Shown here one piece after another: positions 8,615 through 16,884 of a stretch of DNA of 42,712 bases (positions within the stretch are counted from its first letter, which is position 1; every line of letters begins with the position of its first letter). The position numbers were made by a program, and so were the translations under genes. Under the pieces are notes generated by a model. It did no database searches and was not told the origin of the DNA. It was given only the letters and a program-made list of their open reading frames with translations. Origin of the DNA: Chloroflexi bacterium bin125 (GTDB taxonomy: Bacteria; Chloroflexota; Dehalococcoidia; Bin125); assembly GCA_002239025.1 (NCBI GenBank), contig MPNM01000025.1, forward strand, positions 1 through 42,712, read 5' to 3'.

Positions 8615-9481
8615 TTAGTGAGGTGATTCGTCGGTCCGGCGTTTAACCATCACGGTCATTAGACCGATAGCGAAGACCAGCAGGGCCAATACACCAGCCA
8701 CAACTGGCCAGTTGGCCGTTGTTTCTCGGACGTAGACGCCGCCAGTGCCGGTCCTGGGAGCATCTGGTCGTTGAACCCCGGAGGATGTCTCCGGCGCTTC
8801 GGCCTGAACGCCGCTGTCATCATCGTCAGCATGGTCAGCCTCGTCGATCCCGTCTTCATGCTCCGAGTCTGAGGTTGGCGCGGTCGCGTCGTCCTCCAGC
8901 GTGTCGTCCTCCAGCGAGTCGCTCAGTACCTCTTCGGTTGACCCGTTGGCAGCTTCAGGCTGACTACTTCCAACGCTGTCGTCGCTCCCATCTATGGACC
9001 CCGGCTCGGACACTGCTTCAGCCTGGGCTCCATTGGAGCTTCCCCCGGTCGTCGTAGCGATCGCGACTGCTACCTGGATGTCGCCGCAACCGCGTGCGTA
9101 CGCGAATTCCTCAGTCGTCACCGTGACCGCACGCTGTTGGCTGTGAATCTCGTAGACGACCTGGCACTCGCCGATCGGGGGTTCCTGGTAGAGATGCTTG
9201 AACGTGAGAAAAAAGCCATTCTCGGCAACCACTGCCGGCGTCACTGCGTTGCCATTGAGGATCGGAGTGATCGAGTCGCCGACTTGAAGTGGCTCGCCAT
9301 CAATGGTCACATCGGCGGCGTAGCCAAAGAATTGGTAGTAGTAGTGGTCGGGCGAGGGTTGACGCTCGGTCTGCGAGTCTTCTTGCGCGCGAATCACGCG
9401 CACACCCAGGATCAACAGGACAAGGCCCAGCAACAGCAACGTTGCCGTGATCACGTGACGCCACGTGCCAACTGCTGGCAT
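8615..9481 (-). CDS. secreted protein with APRTGTGG sorting signal (paralog D)
   Basis: About 288 residues from ATG 9481, which has AAAGGA upstream; the longer frame to 9583 adds an unlikely leader. A signal helix (ITATLLLLGLVLLILGVRVI) precedes a compact domain with FFGYAADVTIDGEPLQVGD, closely matched in the next gene (FFGFSGDVTIDGEALLPGD). This DVTIDG domain of about 100 residues is unlike the CSHPGAS domain of paralogs A-C. An acidic linker with SLEDDTLEDD leads to RPDAPRTGTGG, a hydrophobic helix (WPVVAGVLALLVFAIGLMTV) and KRRTDE. Located in the same tandem run; it probably shares the same anchoring machinery. Ligand unknown. Confidence 0.83.
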   Translation of the reverse strand: MPAVGTWRHVITATLLLLGLVLLILGVRVIRAQEDSQTERQPSPDHYYYQFFGYAADVTIDGEPLQVGDSITPILNGNAVTPAVVAENGFFLTFKHLYQEPPIGECQVVYEIHSQQRAVTVTTEEFAYARGCGDIQVAVAIATTTGGSSNGAQAEAVSEPGSIDGSDDSVGSSQPEAANGSTEEVLSDSLEDDTLEDDATAPTSDSEHEDGIDEADHADDDDSGVQAEAPETSSGVQRPDAPRTGTGGVYVRETTANWPVVAGVLALLVFAIGLMTVMVKRRTDESPH

Positions 9482-9590
9482 CACCTGGTCCTTTCTCAAT
9501 CGCTCGTCTGGCCGGTGCGGACTCGCCTTTTGTCTAGAATTGCCGTCCTTCCCGCAGCCGATCGAATGTCGGCGACAGGACATCGATCCA

Positions 9591-10292
9591 CTACGCGGCC
9601 CCGTCAGTTCGCCGAGCGATCAGCAGGGCGACTACGGCAGCAGCAAAGGTCAGGAGCGCGGTAACCGCCGCCGCGCGCGGCCAATTCGTTTCTTCACCAA
9701 CACCGAGTGCGCCGCCGGTGCCAGTCCTCGGCGCTGCAGGACGTACGATTTCTCGCTCCTGCGAAGACTGGGCATCCTGCTCGTCGTCTCCCGCGAGACT
9801 GTCCGTTTCATCCGCTTCAAGAGCGTCAGTTGCACCCTCGGACGTCGTAGATGCACTGTCGTCAGCGGCGCGGCCCGCCGAGCCGTTCCCTGACTCGGTT
9901 CCTGAATCAGCTGACGCTTGTGGTCGAACGAGCGCGAGCCTAACCCTGAGCGGACAGGTGTCCCAGCTCTGATGGACACTCAGACCACGAATAACAAACA
10001 TCATCTCGCAGGGATTGGTTTCAAGTAGCGAGGCATCGACATCCAGGATCCATGCGCCAGCAGAATTGACCGTGGATCGACCGATTTCGACGCCGTCCAT
10101 GAAACCGACAATCTCATCGCCTGGCAGCAACGCCTCGCCGTCGATGGTTACGTCGCCCGAGAAACCGAAGAATCGATGCGTTGCGCTCTCTTGCGCTGAG
10201 GCAGTCAGGGTCACAAACAGCGCAGACAACACTGCCAGCGACACAGCGATCAACACCACCACGAGTCGTCGCCTACCGGTTGCGACCTGCAT
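9591..10292 (-). CDS. secreted protein with APRTGTGG sorting signal (paralog E)
   Basis: About 233 residues from ATG 10292, preceded by GAGAGGA. Signal helix LVVVLIAVSLAVLSALFVTL, then the DVTIDGEALLPGDEIVGFMD domain shared with paralog D, with cysteines in NPCEMMF and DTCPLRVRL. A short acidic linker (ALEADETDSLAGDDEQDAQ) is followed by RPAAPRTGTGG, a helix (WPRAAAVTALLTFAAAVVAL) and LIARRTDGAA. It is the first gene of the five-gene run, so any promoter for the cluster should lie in 10293-10576. It is the smallest paralog with the shortest stalk. Confidence 0.83.
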   Translation of the reverse strand: MQVATGRRRLVVVLIAVSLAVLSALFVTLTASAQESATHRFFGFSGDVTIDGEALLPGDEIVGFMDGVEIGRSTVNSAGAWILDVDASLLETNPCEMMFVIRGLSVHQSWDTCPLRVRLALVRPQASADSGTESGNGSAGRAADDSASTTSEGATDALEADETDSLAGDDEQDAQSSQEREIVRPAAPRTGTGGALGVGEETNWPRAAAVTALLTFAAAVVALLIARRTDGAA

Positions 10293-10576
10293 CAATCCGT
10301 CCTCTCGACAAGCACTGCTTGCACTTTGCGTCCTGAACCAGAGCGCAAGCAACCGGTGCGTTACCCGCCGAACCGGCGCTTTACGCAGGCACAACAAATG
10401 CAGGGCCGTGAAGCCAACAGAACTGTCCGGAAGGATCAGTAGGTCAAGCCGCAGCAAACCATAAGAAGTGAGAACGTCAGTGGTTGTCGAACGGGAGCAC
10501 CTAGCCCGTTTCGGCTTCGTTCAGGAACTCGAATAGCGCTCCTGGCTCGGCGCCTTACCACCCGCCTCAGTAAGCG

Positions 10577-10870
10577 TCAGGTAAGGCGAGCAATGGCCAG
10601 CGCGATACCGGCGATGAGCGCAGTGGCTCCGATCATCTTCACCATCGCAGCGTTGATTTCAGTTCTCATCTCTCCGTGAAGGGCTGCCATATCTGCTGAA
10701 ACCTTTTGGGACAGCTCTCTCAGATCATCCTTCGTTGCCACAGGAGAAAACTCATCTTGGAATGCTGCAACGAACGCCTCAGCGTCTTCCTCGCCAAAGC
10801 GTCGACGAACGACCTGAAACAACCGCAGCCGATCAATCAGCCTCGGCCGCGATTCGAAGCTCATGTCCAT
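10577..10870 (-). CDS. small coiled-coil protein with C-terminal membrane helix
   Basis: 97 residues. The middle part (about 40-75) is a predicted amphipathic coiled coil (ATKDDLRELSQKVSADMAAL, then HGEMRTEIN) and the end is one hydrophobic helix (IGATALIAGIALAIARLT). This resembles the small DUF1640/CCDC90-like proteins common in bacteria, often of unknown role. A second ATG six bases downstream (10864) is an equally possible start. The gene stands alone between the surface-protein cluster and the oxidoreductase. Confidence 0.65.
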   Translation of the reverse strand: MDMSFESRPRLIDRLRLFQVVRRRFGEEDAEAFVAAFQDEFSPVATKDDLRELSQKVSADMAALHGEMRTEINAAMVKMIGATALIAGIALAIARLT

Positions 10871-10924
10871 GGCGACAACTGCGCCAACTAGTACACCCGT
10901 ACTGATGTGCGAACAGCAGTGGTT

Positions 10925-12244
10925 CTAGATAGTGGACATTGCCGCCGGCGAGATACCGACCGGATCCGAACCCTCAGGCAGGTCGAAGGGTCCCGGTAGA
11001 TCAAGCTCCTTGGCCATCTCACGGACTGCCGGCAGGACCTCTTCGCCCATGAGCCGCAACGAGCGCATCGAGTCCTCGTGCGTCATCGATCCGTCGCCGT
11101 CCCAGAAACAGATACTGCCTGGGCGCAGGTACTCGAGCACGTGCCGAATCTTGGGGATCACCGTCTCCGGCGTGCCGGAAATGATGCTGTACGACTCCTC
11201 GAGCCCTCGGTAGGTGTCATCGGTGTCGACGAAGCCTTCAGCGGCGTCGAGCTGGAGCCGCTTGTAGTCGTCGGGATTCACTTCGCTGGTCCCACGAGAC
11301 TCCTCGACATGCCGCACGCCTGCTGTCGGTAGCAAGCGACGCCGGTCGATCATTCCGGGCAGATTCTGGATGTGGCGCTTAACGTCGCCGCGTGAGCCCT
11401 CAAGGAAGATGTTGCCCGGACCGGTCAGGTACTTGCGACCGACCTCTTCGGCCTTTTCCTCGGTTTCGTCAACATGGACCTTCCACAGGTACCCGCGATG
11501 CTGAGGCCCAGCCTCGTAGCCGAACTCTGCCGCAATCTTGTCGTAGTAGGCGAACGAGTCGCGCGTCGGGGCGAGCCGCGTCGCCAGCATCACGTAGGGA
11601 TATCGATGCTCGGCGGCCCAGGCGACGGTGCGCTGAGAGACCGCTCCGGGAATCCAGATCGGCGGATGCGGACGCTGGAGCGGCTTCGACCACGGGTTCA
11701 CGTAGCGATAGTCGTAGTGCTCGCCCTCCCAACGAAACGGGCCGGCATCGGTCCAGGCCTTGACCACTAGGTCGTGCGCTTCCTGGTAGCGCTCCCAGTT
11801 GTATGGGGACTGCGAGTTGTGGGCCAACGACTCGCGACCGGTGCCACGCACCCAGCCGGTGATCAGCCGACCGCCCGAGATCATATCGATCTCGGCCAGG
11901 GTTTCGGCCAACCAGAGCGGATCTTCCCAGATCGGCAGAATGTTGCCAAGCAGGCAAATCTTGACGTGCTGTGTGATCCGGGCAAGAATCGCCGCCTCGA
12001 CGTTGAGCACCGATCCCATGCAGAACGGCGTCGAGTGATGCTCGTTCAGAATCACGCCGTCGAAGCCGGCCTCTTCGGCTGCCACCGCCTCGTCGAGATA
12101 GCGGTGATACAGATTGGCGCCGAGCACAGGATCGTACTCGTCGTTGGATGAGTCCAGGTCGGTCAAACGACGTCCGGTGCGACCCCACCACGATGCTTCG
12201 GGATCCTGGTACGGCCGCTCGGTGAACCAGCCAATAAACATCAT
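10925..12244 (-). CDS. LLM-class (luciferase-like) flavin-dependent oxidoreductase
   Basis: A 439-residue member of the bacterial luciferase-like monooxygenase superfamily, a TIM-barrel fold that uses reduced FMN or F420. The N-terminal signature is present: EEAGFDGVILNEHHSTPF, with the EHH typical of this family, then VKICLLGNILPIWEDPLWLA, LAEIDMISGGRLITGWVRGT and PPIWIPGAVSQRTVAWAAE, the conserved stretches around the flavin site. The family oxidises varied substrates such as aldehydes, alkanesulfonates, amines and cyclic compounds; nothing here identifies the substrate. ATGs at 12244 and 12241 are adjacent. Monocistronic, with no linked reductase or transporter. Confidence 0.9.
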   Translation of the reverse strand: MMFIGWFTERPYQDPEASWWGRTGRRLTDLDSSNDEYDPVLGANLYHRYLDEAVAAEEAGFDGVILNEHHSTPFCMGSVLNVEAAILARITQHVKICLLGNILPIWEDPLWLAETLAEIDMISGGRLITGWVRGTGRESLAHNSQSPYNWERYQEAHDLVVKAWTDAGPFRWEGEHYDYRYVNPWSKPLQRPHPPIWIPGAVSQRTVAWAAEHRYPYVMLATRLAPTRDSFAYYDKIAAEFGYEAGPQHRGYLWKVHVDETEEKAEEVGRKYLTGPGNIFLEGSRGDVKRHIQNLPGMIDRRRLLPTAGVRHVEESRGTSEVNPDDYKRLQLDAAEGFVDTDDTYRGLEESYSIISGTPETVIPKIRHVLEYLRPGSICFWDGDGSMTHEDSMRSLRLMGEEVLPAVREMAKELDLPGPFDLPEGSDPVGISPAAMSTI

Positions 12245-12302
12245 CCGCTCCCAACACCGGTTATCAACTCAGATTCCCTGCAAGGTATCGCACAGGCATG
12301 AG

Positions 12303-12695
12303 TCAGCGGATGCACCTGATATCAACCCCTTGAAGTGGAGGCACTCTCAACCATGGACGATCCGCGGTCAAGACGGGAAGCCCCAATCGGAATCCCAGTG
12401 CAAGGCACGATCGGTCCCCAAGCGAAAGCCCTGCTTCCCGTGTCTTGAGACGGAGGAAACCTGCTGTAAGCCCATCATCCTCAGAAAGGCTCTCCACTGC
12501 GAAATCGATCCCCGACAACGCTGCAAGAATGTCGTCTGTCGGCATTCCATAGTCAATCAGTTTGGCGACTATTTCAGACAGATTGACAGCGCTGATCGCC
12601 GCCCCATCCTCCAATGCGCTGCGGACGATGTTTGCGCCCCGCTCTTCATTGATGATTGCCATCAACGCCGAGGCGTCCAAGACCCACTCACTCAC
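12303..12695 (-). CDS. PIN-domain toxin (VapC-like)
   Basis: About 130 residues. PIN-domain ribonuclease signatures: VLDASALMAIINEE near the start (first catalytic Asp), NLSEIVAKLID (conserved Glu), and GDRSCLALGFRLGLPVLTADRPW carrying the later acidic residues. I chose the GTG at 12695 because it overlaps the stop of the upstream antitoxin gene by 8 bases, the usual coupling in vapBC operons; an ATG at 12722 is possible. VapC toxins cleave specific RNAs, commonly initiator tRNA, and are neutralised by the cognate antitoxin. Target here unknown. Confidence 0.85.
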   Translation of the reverse strand: MSEWVLDASALMAIINEERGANIVRSALEDGAAISAVNLSEIVAKLIDYGMPTDDILAALSGIDFAVESLSEDDGLTAGFLRLKTREAGLSLGDRSCLALGFRLGLPVLTADRPWLRVPPLQGVDIRCIR

Positions 12696-13026
12696 GTGCC
12701 GCTTCGGCTCTTCGATCGGCAATCAACTCATCCACCAATGACACATCTCTCGGTACGTACTTCGCAACCAGCTCTTGAGCCCGCTTGATTCCAGCTTCGC
12801 GCTCTTCCGGCGTCATCTGCGGTCCCCTCACCATCGTCAAACGAGCATCGCTGACTTGCTGCATGGACAATGGCTCCTCTTGCCCATGGCCGCGATCCTT
12901 CGCCGCGTCTGCGATTGCGCGATCTAGTCCAACCTCACTGTCGAACAGATCCAGCGCTTGCTCAGCTACCTCGCGGGGTACCCAACGGCCTCGCAGATAG
13001 AAGTGGTCCGTCACACGATCCCTCAC
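12688..13026 (-). CDS. probable antitoxin of the PIN toxin
   Basis: 112 residues from a GTG at 13026. It begins VTDHFYLRGRWVPREVAEQA and is rich in charged helices throughout, ending VDELIADRRAEAARE. No clear AbrB or ribbon-helix-helix motif can be named with certainty, but size, order (directly upstream of a PIN toxin) and the 8-base overlap are those of a VapB-type antitoxin. It would bind and inhibit the toxin and repress its own promoter. The C-terminal helix is the likely toxin-binding part. Confidence 0.65.
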   Translation of the reverse strand: MRDRVTDHFYLRGRWVPREVAEQALDLFDSEVGLDRAIADAAKDRGHGQEEPLSMQQVSDARLTMVRGPQMTPEEREAGIKRAQELVAKYVPRDVSLVDELIADRRAEAARE

Positions 13027-14142
13027 TCGCTCAGGTGTTCGCCAGATGCGTGCAAATCTACCACTTCAGTAGTGCAGGCGAGCTAACTCCTGCTCAACCT
13101 GTTGCATCGTTAGCCTGAACAGGAACTGGCACCCCTAACGATACCGTACTGCGAACTTTTTCCTGGGAAGTTGCGCTTTAGCCAGCAACTCAAAATCTCG
13201 GGAGCCCACCAATCCCCTCTGGGTTCAAGTCCCCTTACCTGGGCTGCGCGCCACGTTTCGTGAGGCGGTTGGCGTCGCCGGATTGCTCTTCGCGTAGGAC
13301 GGGATGACGTTGCCATGCGGCGAGGGGCATGTCGGCCTGCCTGCTGTCAAAGGATGACGCTTGTGAATGCACTTAGGTACAGGACTGCTCGGTATGATCG
13401 GGGAATGCCATCGCCTTGCCGCAACTGGGGCTTGAGCCGTTAATCAGGGACCGCCTGCCCTGCGCGTGGCGCGTTCACTTCCGAGCCCGAGTCCGTGGCT
13501 CCAACCGACGACCCACCGCCAGAACCTCAGGTCGAACAGCTCCGTGCAATCGTCGCAGCGCAGGCAACCGAAATCGGGGCGCTGTCGGAGCGATTGGACG
13601 CCCCGGAGAGCAGCAAGTTCACCTGGGCTGGGCGATCTCCGAGGGCGCGGCATGAGGCGCAAAATCCAATCCCCGTCCGCAAGCGCCTGAGATCACGTCC
13701 CCCGGCAGTCGCGCCCATGGCGCAGCCAGATCCACCGTTGGCAACTGGACTAGAACCTGTTCGCAGACCGCAACGAGTGTTTCACGCTGGCAGGGCTCCA
13801 CTGCCAGTTCGCCGAAAAGCGTTGTTCAAGCCTATAGACGGGGTGGAGGGAATCTCCATTGAGTCAGGCTCCCGTCGGAGGGTTCAGAGGGAGGCCGCGA
13901 AGCGGCCAAAGAAGGTGATGCCGGCCTCAGTCATGCTGAGGAAGGCGCGGCAGGGAGCCATGCGAGAGTGACCGCCTGCGATACCGAACAGGGGAGGACC
14001 ATCTCCCGTTCCAGTGACGTCGAACGTTTAAAGTTTGTTTAAACCGCTTACTCGGTATTGCGGATCTTGCCCAGGAGGCGACAATTGAGTCAGGTCAGGG
14101 TCTCGGTCGCATGGAAACCCTGCCCTGGGGAGGAGGAGCGAC
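13027..14142. other. gene-poor decayed stretch
   Basis: I see no convincing complete gene in about 1.1 kb. At 13495-13620 the plus strand reads EPQVEQLRAIVAAQATEIGA in one frame, a leucine-zipper-like segment reminiscent of the N-terminus of IS66-type transposases, but the sequence after about 13620 does not continue that family. The rest shows short frames only. This is probably debris at the left border of the defence island. Confidence 0.45.
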
Positions 14143-14202
14143 ATGGCGAGAATCGTTGTACGGACGACCAAGGTGTTCAGGGCACCGGAACGGATCGGCT
14201 AG
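14143..14202 (+). CDS. 19-residue ORF with strong ribosome binding site
   Basis: ATG at 14143 follows GGGAGGAGGAGCGAC, an unusually strong Shine-Dalgarno, and the frame closes at TAG 14200-14202 (MARIVVRTTKVFRAPERIG). It could be a leader peptide of the CBASS operon, whose first gene starts about 340 bases downstream, or the cut-off start of a lost gene. No homolog recognised. Confidence 0.35.
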   Translation: MARIVVRTTKVFRAPERIG

Positions 14203-14543
14203 TCCCGCCGTTCCGGTTGTCCGAGCTTCGCGTCGGGCAAAGTATGGGGCAACGCTGTCTCAGGGGCGCTGCCCATGAGCATTGGCCTGATTGTTCTTCG
14301 GGCTGAGTCCTTTAGGGACGTGGTCGTCGAACAGTCTCTGCGCCGACCTGTCGTAAGGCGCTGCTCCCTGCGAAAGCCCCTTGAACCGCGTAGCGAAGGT
14401 CAAATCGAAGGCACACCAATTCCTCCAGATTGGTAGTCAGCCGATGCATGGCCGCCAAACGTTCAACTGAGCAGGGGCCACCAAGGCTTGCCGACGAAGG
14501 CAATCTATGCGGTTCGCCCTTGTTCCGCGAAGGACACGTCCAG

Positions 14544-15488
14544 ATGACACTGACGAATACCCAGCTTCGCTACTACGACTCGCACGTCTTGCGCTTACCG
14601 GCAGACAAACGAGCCGAGTACCACGCCCAAGTCGATCGGCTGATTGCAGAACTCAGTCGCTCATTGCAAGAGAAGACCGAGATCGAGATCACCAAAGTGG
14701 TGAAGTCCGGGTCGTTCGCGAAGTTCACGATTCTCAGGAAGACCACTTCCGATCCGGTGGATGTTGATGTGGTCTTCTACATTTCTGGGCGAACGATCGG
14801 AGATGAAACGCTGCAAGAACTGAATGACGCAATCTACTCCCTGCTCTTGGAGGTCTACCCGAACAAGAAAGTGGAGGACTTCGAGCTTCAGCGGAAAGCG
14901 GCGACTGTCACGTTCATTGGAACTGGCTTGAGCGTGGACATCGTTCCGGTCATTCAGACTGAAGCAGGTTCTGACTACGGCTGGCAATTCGATCTCAGCG
15001 ACGGCAGTGCAATATTGACGTGCGCGCCATGCCAGATCCAATTCGTCCGCGACCGCAAGACGACGGACTCGGACTTCCGGACACTCGTGCGCTTGGCGAA
15101 ACGCTGGAGGAATCACGCCGAGTTGAAACCGCTCAAGTCCTTCTCAGTCGAGCTGATCATGGCGTACCTGCTTGATTGTGAAGGCCAGACCGGAACAATC
15201 GACGAGCGCTTCCGGCGGTTCTTGCTCTACATCGCGCAGTCCGGGCTGAAGGACATCATTGCCTTTCCGGAGAACCAGCCACCTCTCGGCAGCTTCTCTG
15301 AGCCGGTCGTGATCATCGATCCGGTGTATAGCTTCAACAACGTCGCCGCGAGAATCACCGAGGCAGAGAGGCAGGAGATTGTCGCAACGGCAAAAGAGGC
15401 ATGGGAAACGGCGAGTTTCGCGTCGGTCGAGGACGACTACGACCTTTGGAAAGAACTCTTTGGCCCACGGTTCAAAGTCGAGGAATAA
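14544..15488 (+). CDS. CD-NTase (CBASS cyclic oligonucleotide synthase), type III system
   Basis: About 314 residues from ATG 14544; longer in-frame starts (TTG 14430) add a non-conserved leader. The polymerase-beta-like fold shows the GS motif and metal-binding acidic pair in KSGSFAKFTILRK then DPVDVDVVFYI, and the third carboxylate in LSVDIVPVI. The C-terminal OAS1-like helical domain includes LVRLAKRWRNHAELKPLKSF and SVELIMAYLLD. Enzymes of this clade (C/D-like by their HORMA/TRIP13 partners) make cyclic di- or trinucleotides on phage infection that activate a neighbouring effector. The next gene begins two bases after its stop and encodes the HORMA activator, so the assignment is firm. 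The exact product cannot be read from sequence. Confidence 0.93.
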   Translation: MTLTNTQLRYYDSHVLRLPADKRAEYHAQVDRLIAELSRSLQEKTEIEITKVVKSGSFAKFTILRKTTSDPVDVDVVFYISGRTIGDETLQELNDAIYSLLLEVYPNKKVEDFELQRKAATVTFIGTGLSVDIVPVIQTEAGSDYGWQFDLSDGSAILTCAPCQIQFVRDRKTTDSDFRTLVRLAKRWRNHAELKPLKSFSVELIMAYLLDCEGQTGTIDERFRRFLLYIAQSGLKDIIAFPENQPPLGSFSEPVVIIDPVYSFNNVAARITEAERQEIVATAKEAWETASFASVEDDYDLWKELFGPRFKVEE

Positions 15489-15490
15489 CG

Positions 15491-15991
15491 ATGAGCTACA
15501 CAGAAACGACAACGGCCACCCAGACGTACACGACGGTAGACATTGAGAAGGTAGTTCGGAGATTCACGGCTGACATGGTGATGATCGCGAGCAGCACTGG
15601 CGCAATCACCGAAGCAGAGGCGCGAGATTATGCTCACGACGTGGAAGCCCTGGCGAAGGCAGGATTCCTGCGCAAAGTGGACATCACGTTGTTGAGCTGC
15701 GGGATAGAGGTCACTGCCGTGACCTACGTCGTCAATACGTCGGCCGGCGAATTGACGACAAGCCGGCCGGGCGGGGTGCTGTGGCGTCGCGTGTCAGCGC
15801 CGCATCTTCGGATCGTCCTGTTCTACACATCGAGCTACGACGGCGACGCCAGGGAGTCCATGCGAAAGCATCTCAAGGTCGAGTGGGTGCCGACATCTGA
15901 GGACACCAGCCATTTCACACTCAAGCAGGTCGCCGGTCGCGACTACGCAAGCAACGGGTGGGGTTTGCAGCGAACGGACTTTGGTTTGTGA
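15491..15991 (+). CDS. cap7: bacterial HORMA-domain protein (Cap7-like), CD-NTase activator
   Basis: 166 residues from ATG 15491, two bases after the CD-NTase stop. The family hallmark opening is present: MSYTETTT, TYTTVDIEKVVRRF, then MIASSTGAITEAEARDYAHD. In type III CBASS the HORMA protein senses a phage peptide in its closed state and binds and activates the CD-NTase; a TRIP13-like ATPase opens it again. The C-terminal half (GGVLWRRVSAPHLRIVLFYT and later) is the safety-belt region. The next gene starts at a GTG that overlaps this stop by 4 bases. Size fits the family (about 160-180 residues). Confidence 0.9.
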   Translation: MSYTETTTATQTYTTVDIEKVVRRFTADMVMIASSTGAITEAEARDYAHDVEALAKAGFLRKVDITLLSCGIEVTAVTYVVNTSAGELTTSRPGGVLWRRVSAPHLRIVLFYTSSYDGDARESMRKHLKVEWVPTSEDTSHFTLKQVAGRDYASNGWGLQRTDFGL

Positions 15992-16884
15992 ACGAGAACA
16001 GCATCTTCGACGCGGAGGTTGTCCTGCCGGACGAGGACCTGAACAACAGAGAGAAGACACTGCTAGGCTTCGACACTCGGTACTCGAGGGTTCGGAATCA
16101 ACTACGGCTCCTGTTGAATGTCGACCAAATCGAGGCGTGGAACCGTCAGTACTACGGCGGACGCCTGGCCATCTGCGACCTAATCCTGGAGCAGTATCCG
16201 CTGGTGATCTTTCACGGGGACGTAGGAACAGGTAAGACAGCGACAGCGGAGTGCATCGCGAACCGCTTGGTGACCGAATCGCACACCGAAGATTCGGTGT
16301 TGTTCAAGCTGAGCAATCGGGTACGAGGCAGCGGCAAGGTTGGGGAGATGGGCTCCCTGCTTACAGAAGCGTTTCAGCGTGTGACGATGTCCGCCGGCAA
16401 ACGCCGTCGCGCCATCTTGATCATCGACGAAGGCGACTCACTCGCCGCGTCTCGGTCGCAGGAGCACAGCCATCACGAGGACAAGGTGGCTGTGAACACT
16501 CTGATTCAGGGCATCGACGCACTGCGCCGGGCCGGCGGCCGCATCGTAGTCTTCCTCTGCACCAATCGCATGAACGCTCTCGACGCCGCCTTGCTGAGGC
16601 GCGCGGCCATTGTCGAAACGTTTCGACGCCCCTCGGCTGATGAGCGCCGTCAGTTGTTCAGAATGGATTTAGGCGCCCTCGACCTGACTGCGGAGCAGAT
16701 CGGTGAGTTGGTCACGTTGACTGGACCCAACTGCGAGGCTCCTGAGTGGACCTAATCCGATATCCGGACGCGATTGTACCCCGCCGCCCTGGCACAGGCC
16801 TTTCCCGACCGCGCCATTTGCTTCGACGATCTTCGATCTGCGGCCTCAAGTTTGGAACCGTCACCAGTGATGGAGGATCGCTGA
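15988..16884 (+). pseudogene. cap6: TRIP13-like AAA+ ATPase (Cap6-like) with one in-frame stop
   Basis: Starts at GTG 15988, overlapping the HORMA stop by 4 bases. AAA+ motifs: Walker A GDVGTGKTAT, Walker B ILIIDEGDSLA, sensor 1 VVFLCTNRMNALD, arginine finger region DAALLRRAAIVE. It remodels the HORMA protein and keeps CBASS off without phage. The frame is stopped by TAA at 16753-16755, but reading on in the same frame gives SDIRTRLYPAALAQAFPDRA up to TGA at 16882-16884, the usual C-terminal lid of this family. Relatives normally have an aromatic residue (as in WTYSD) at the stop position, so TAA is one substitution from TAT/TAC. About 42 residues are lost if the stop is real. Sequencing error or readthrough are alternatives. 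Confidence 0.85.

Noticed and set aside
13185-13255. Possible tRNA 3' half (GGGTTCAAGTCC looks like a T-loop)
   Set aside because: The T-stem pairs at only three of five positions and no acceptor, D or anticodon arm could be fitted.
13495-13971. Possible IS66-type transposase fragment
   Set aside because: Only about 20 residues resemble the N-terminal zipper; later sequence does not match, so it is not called as a gene.
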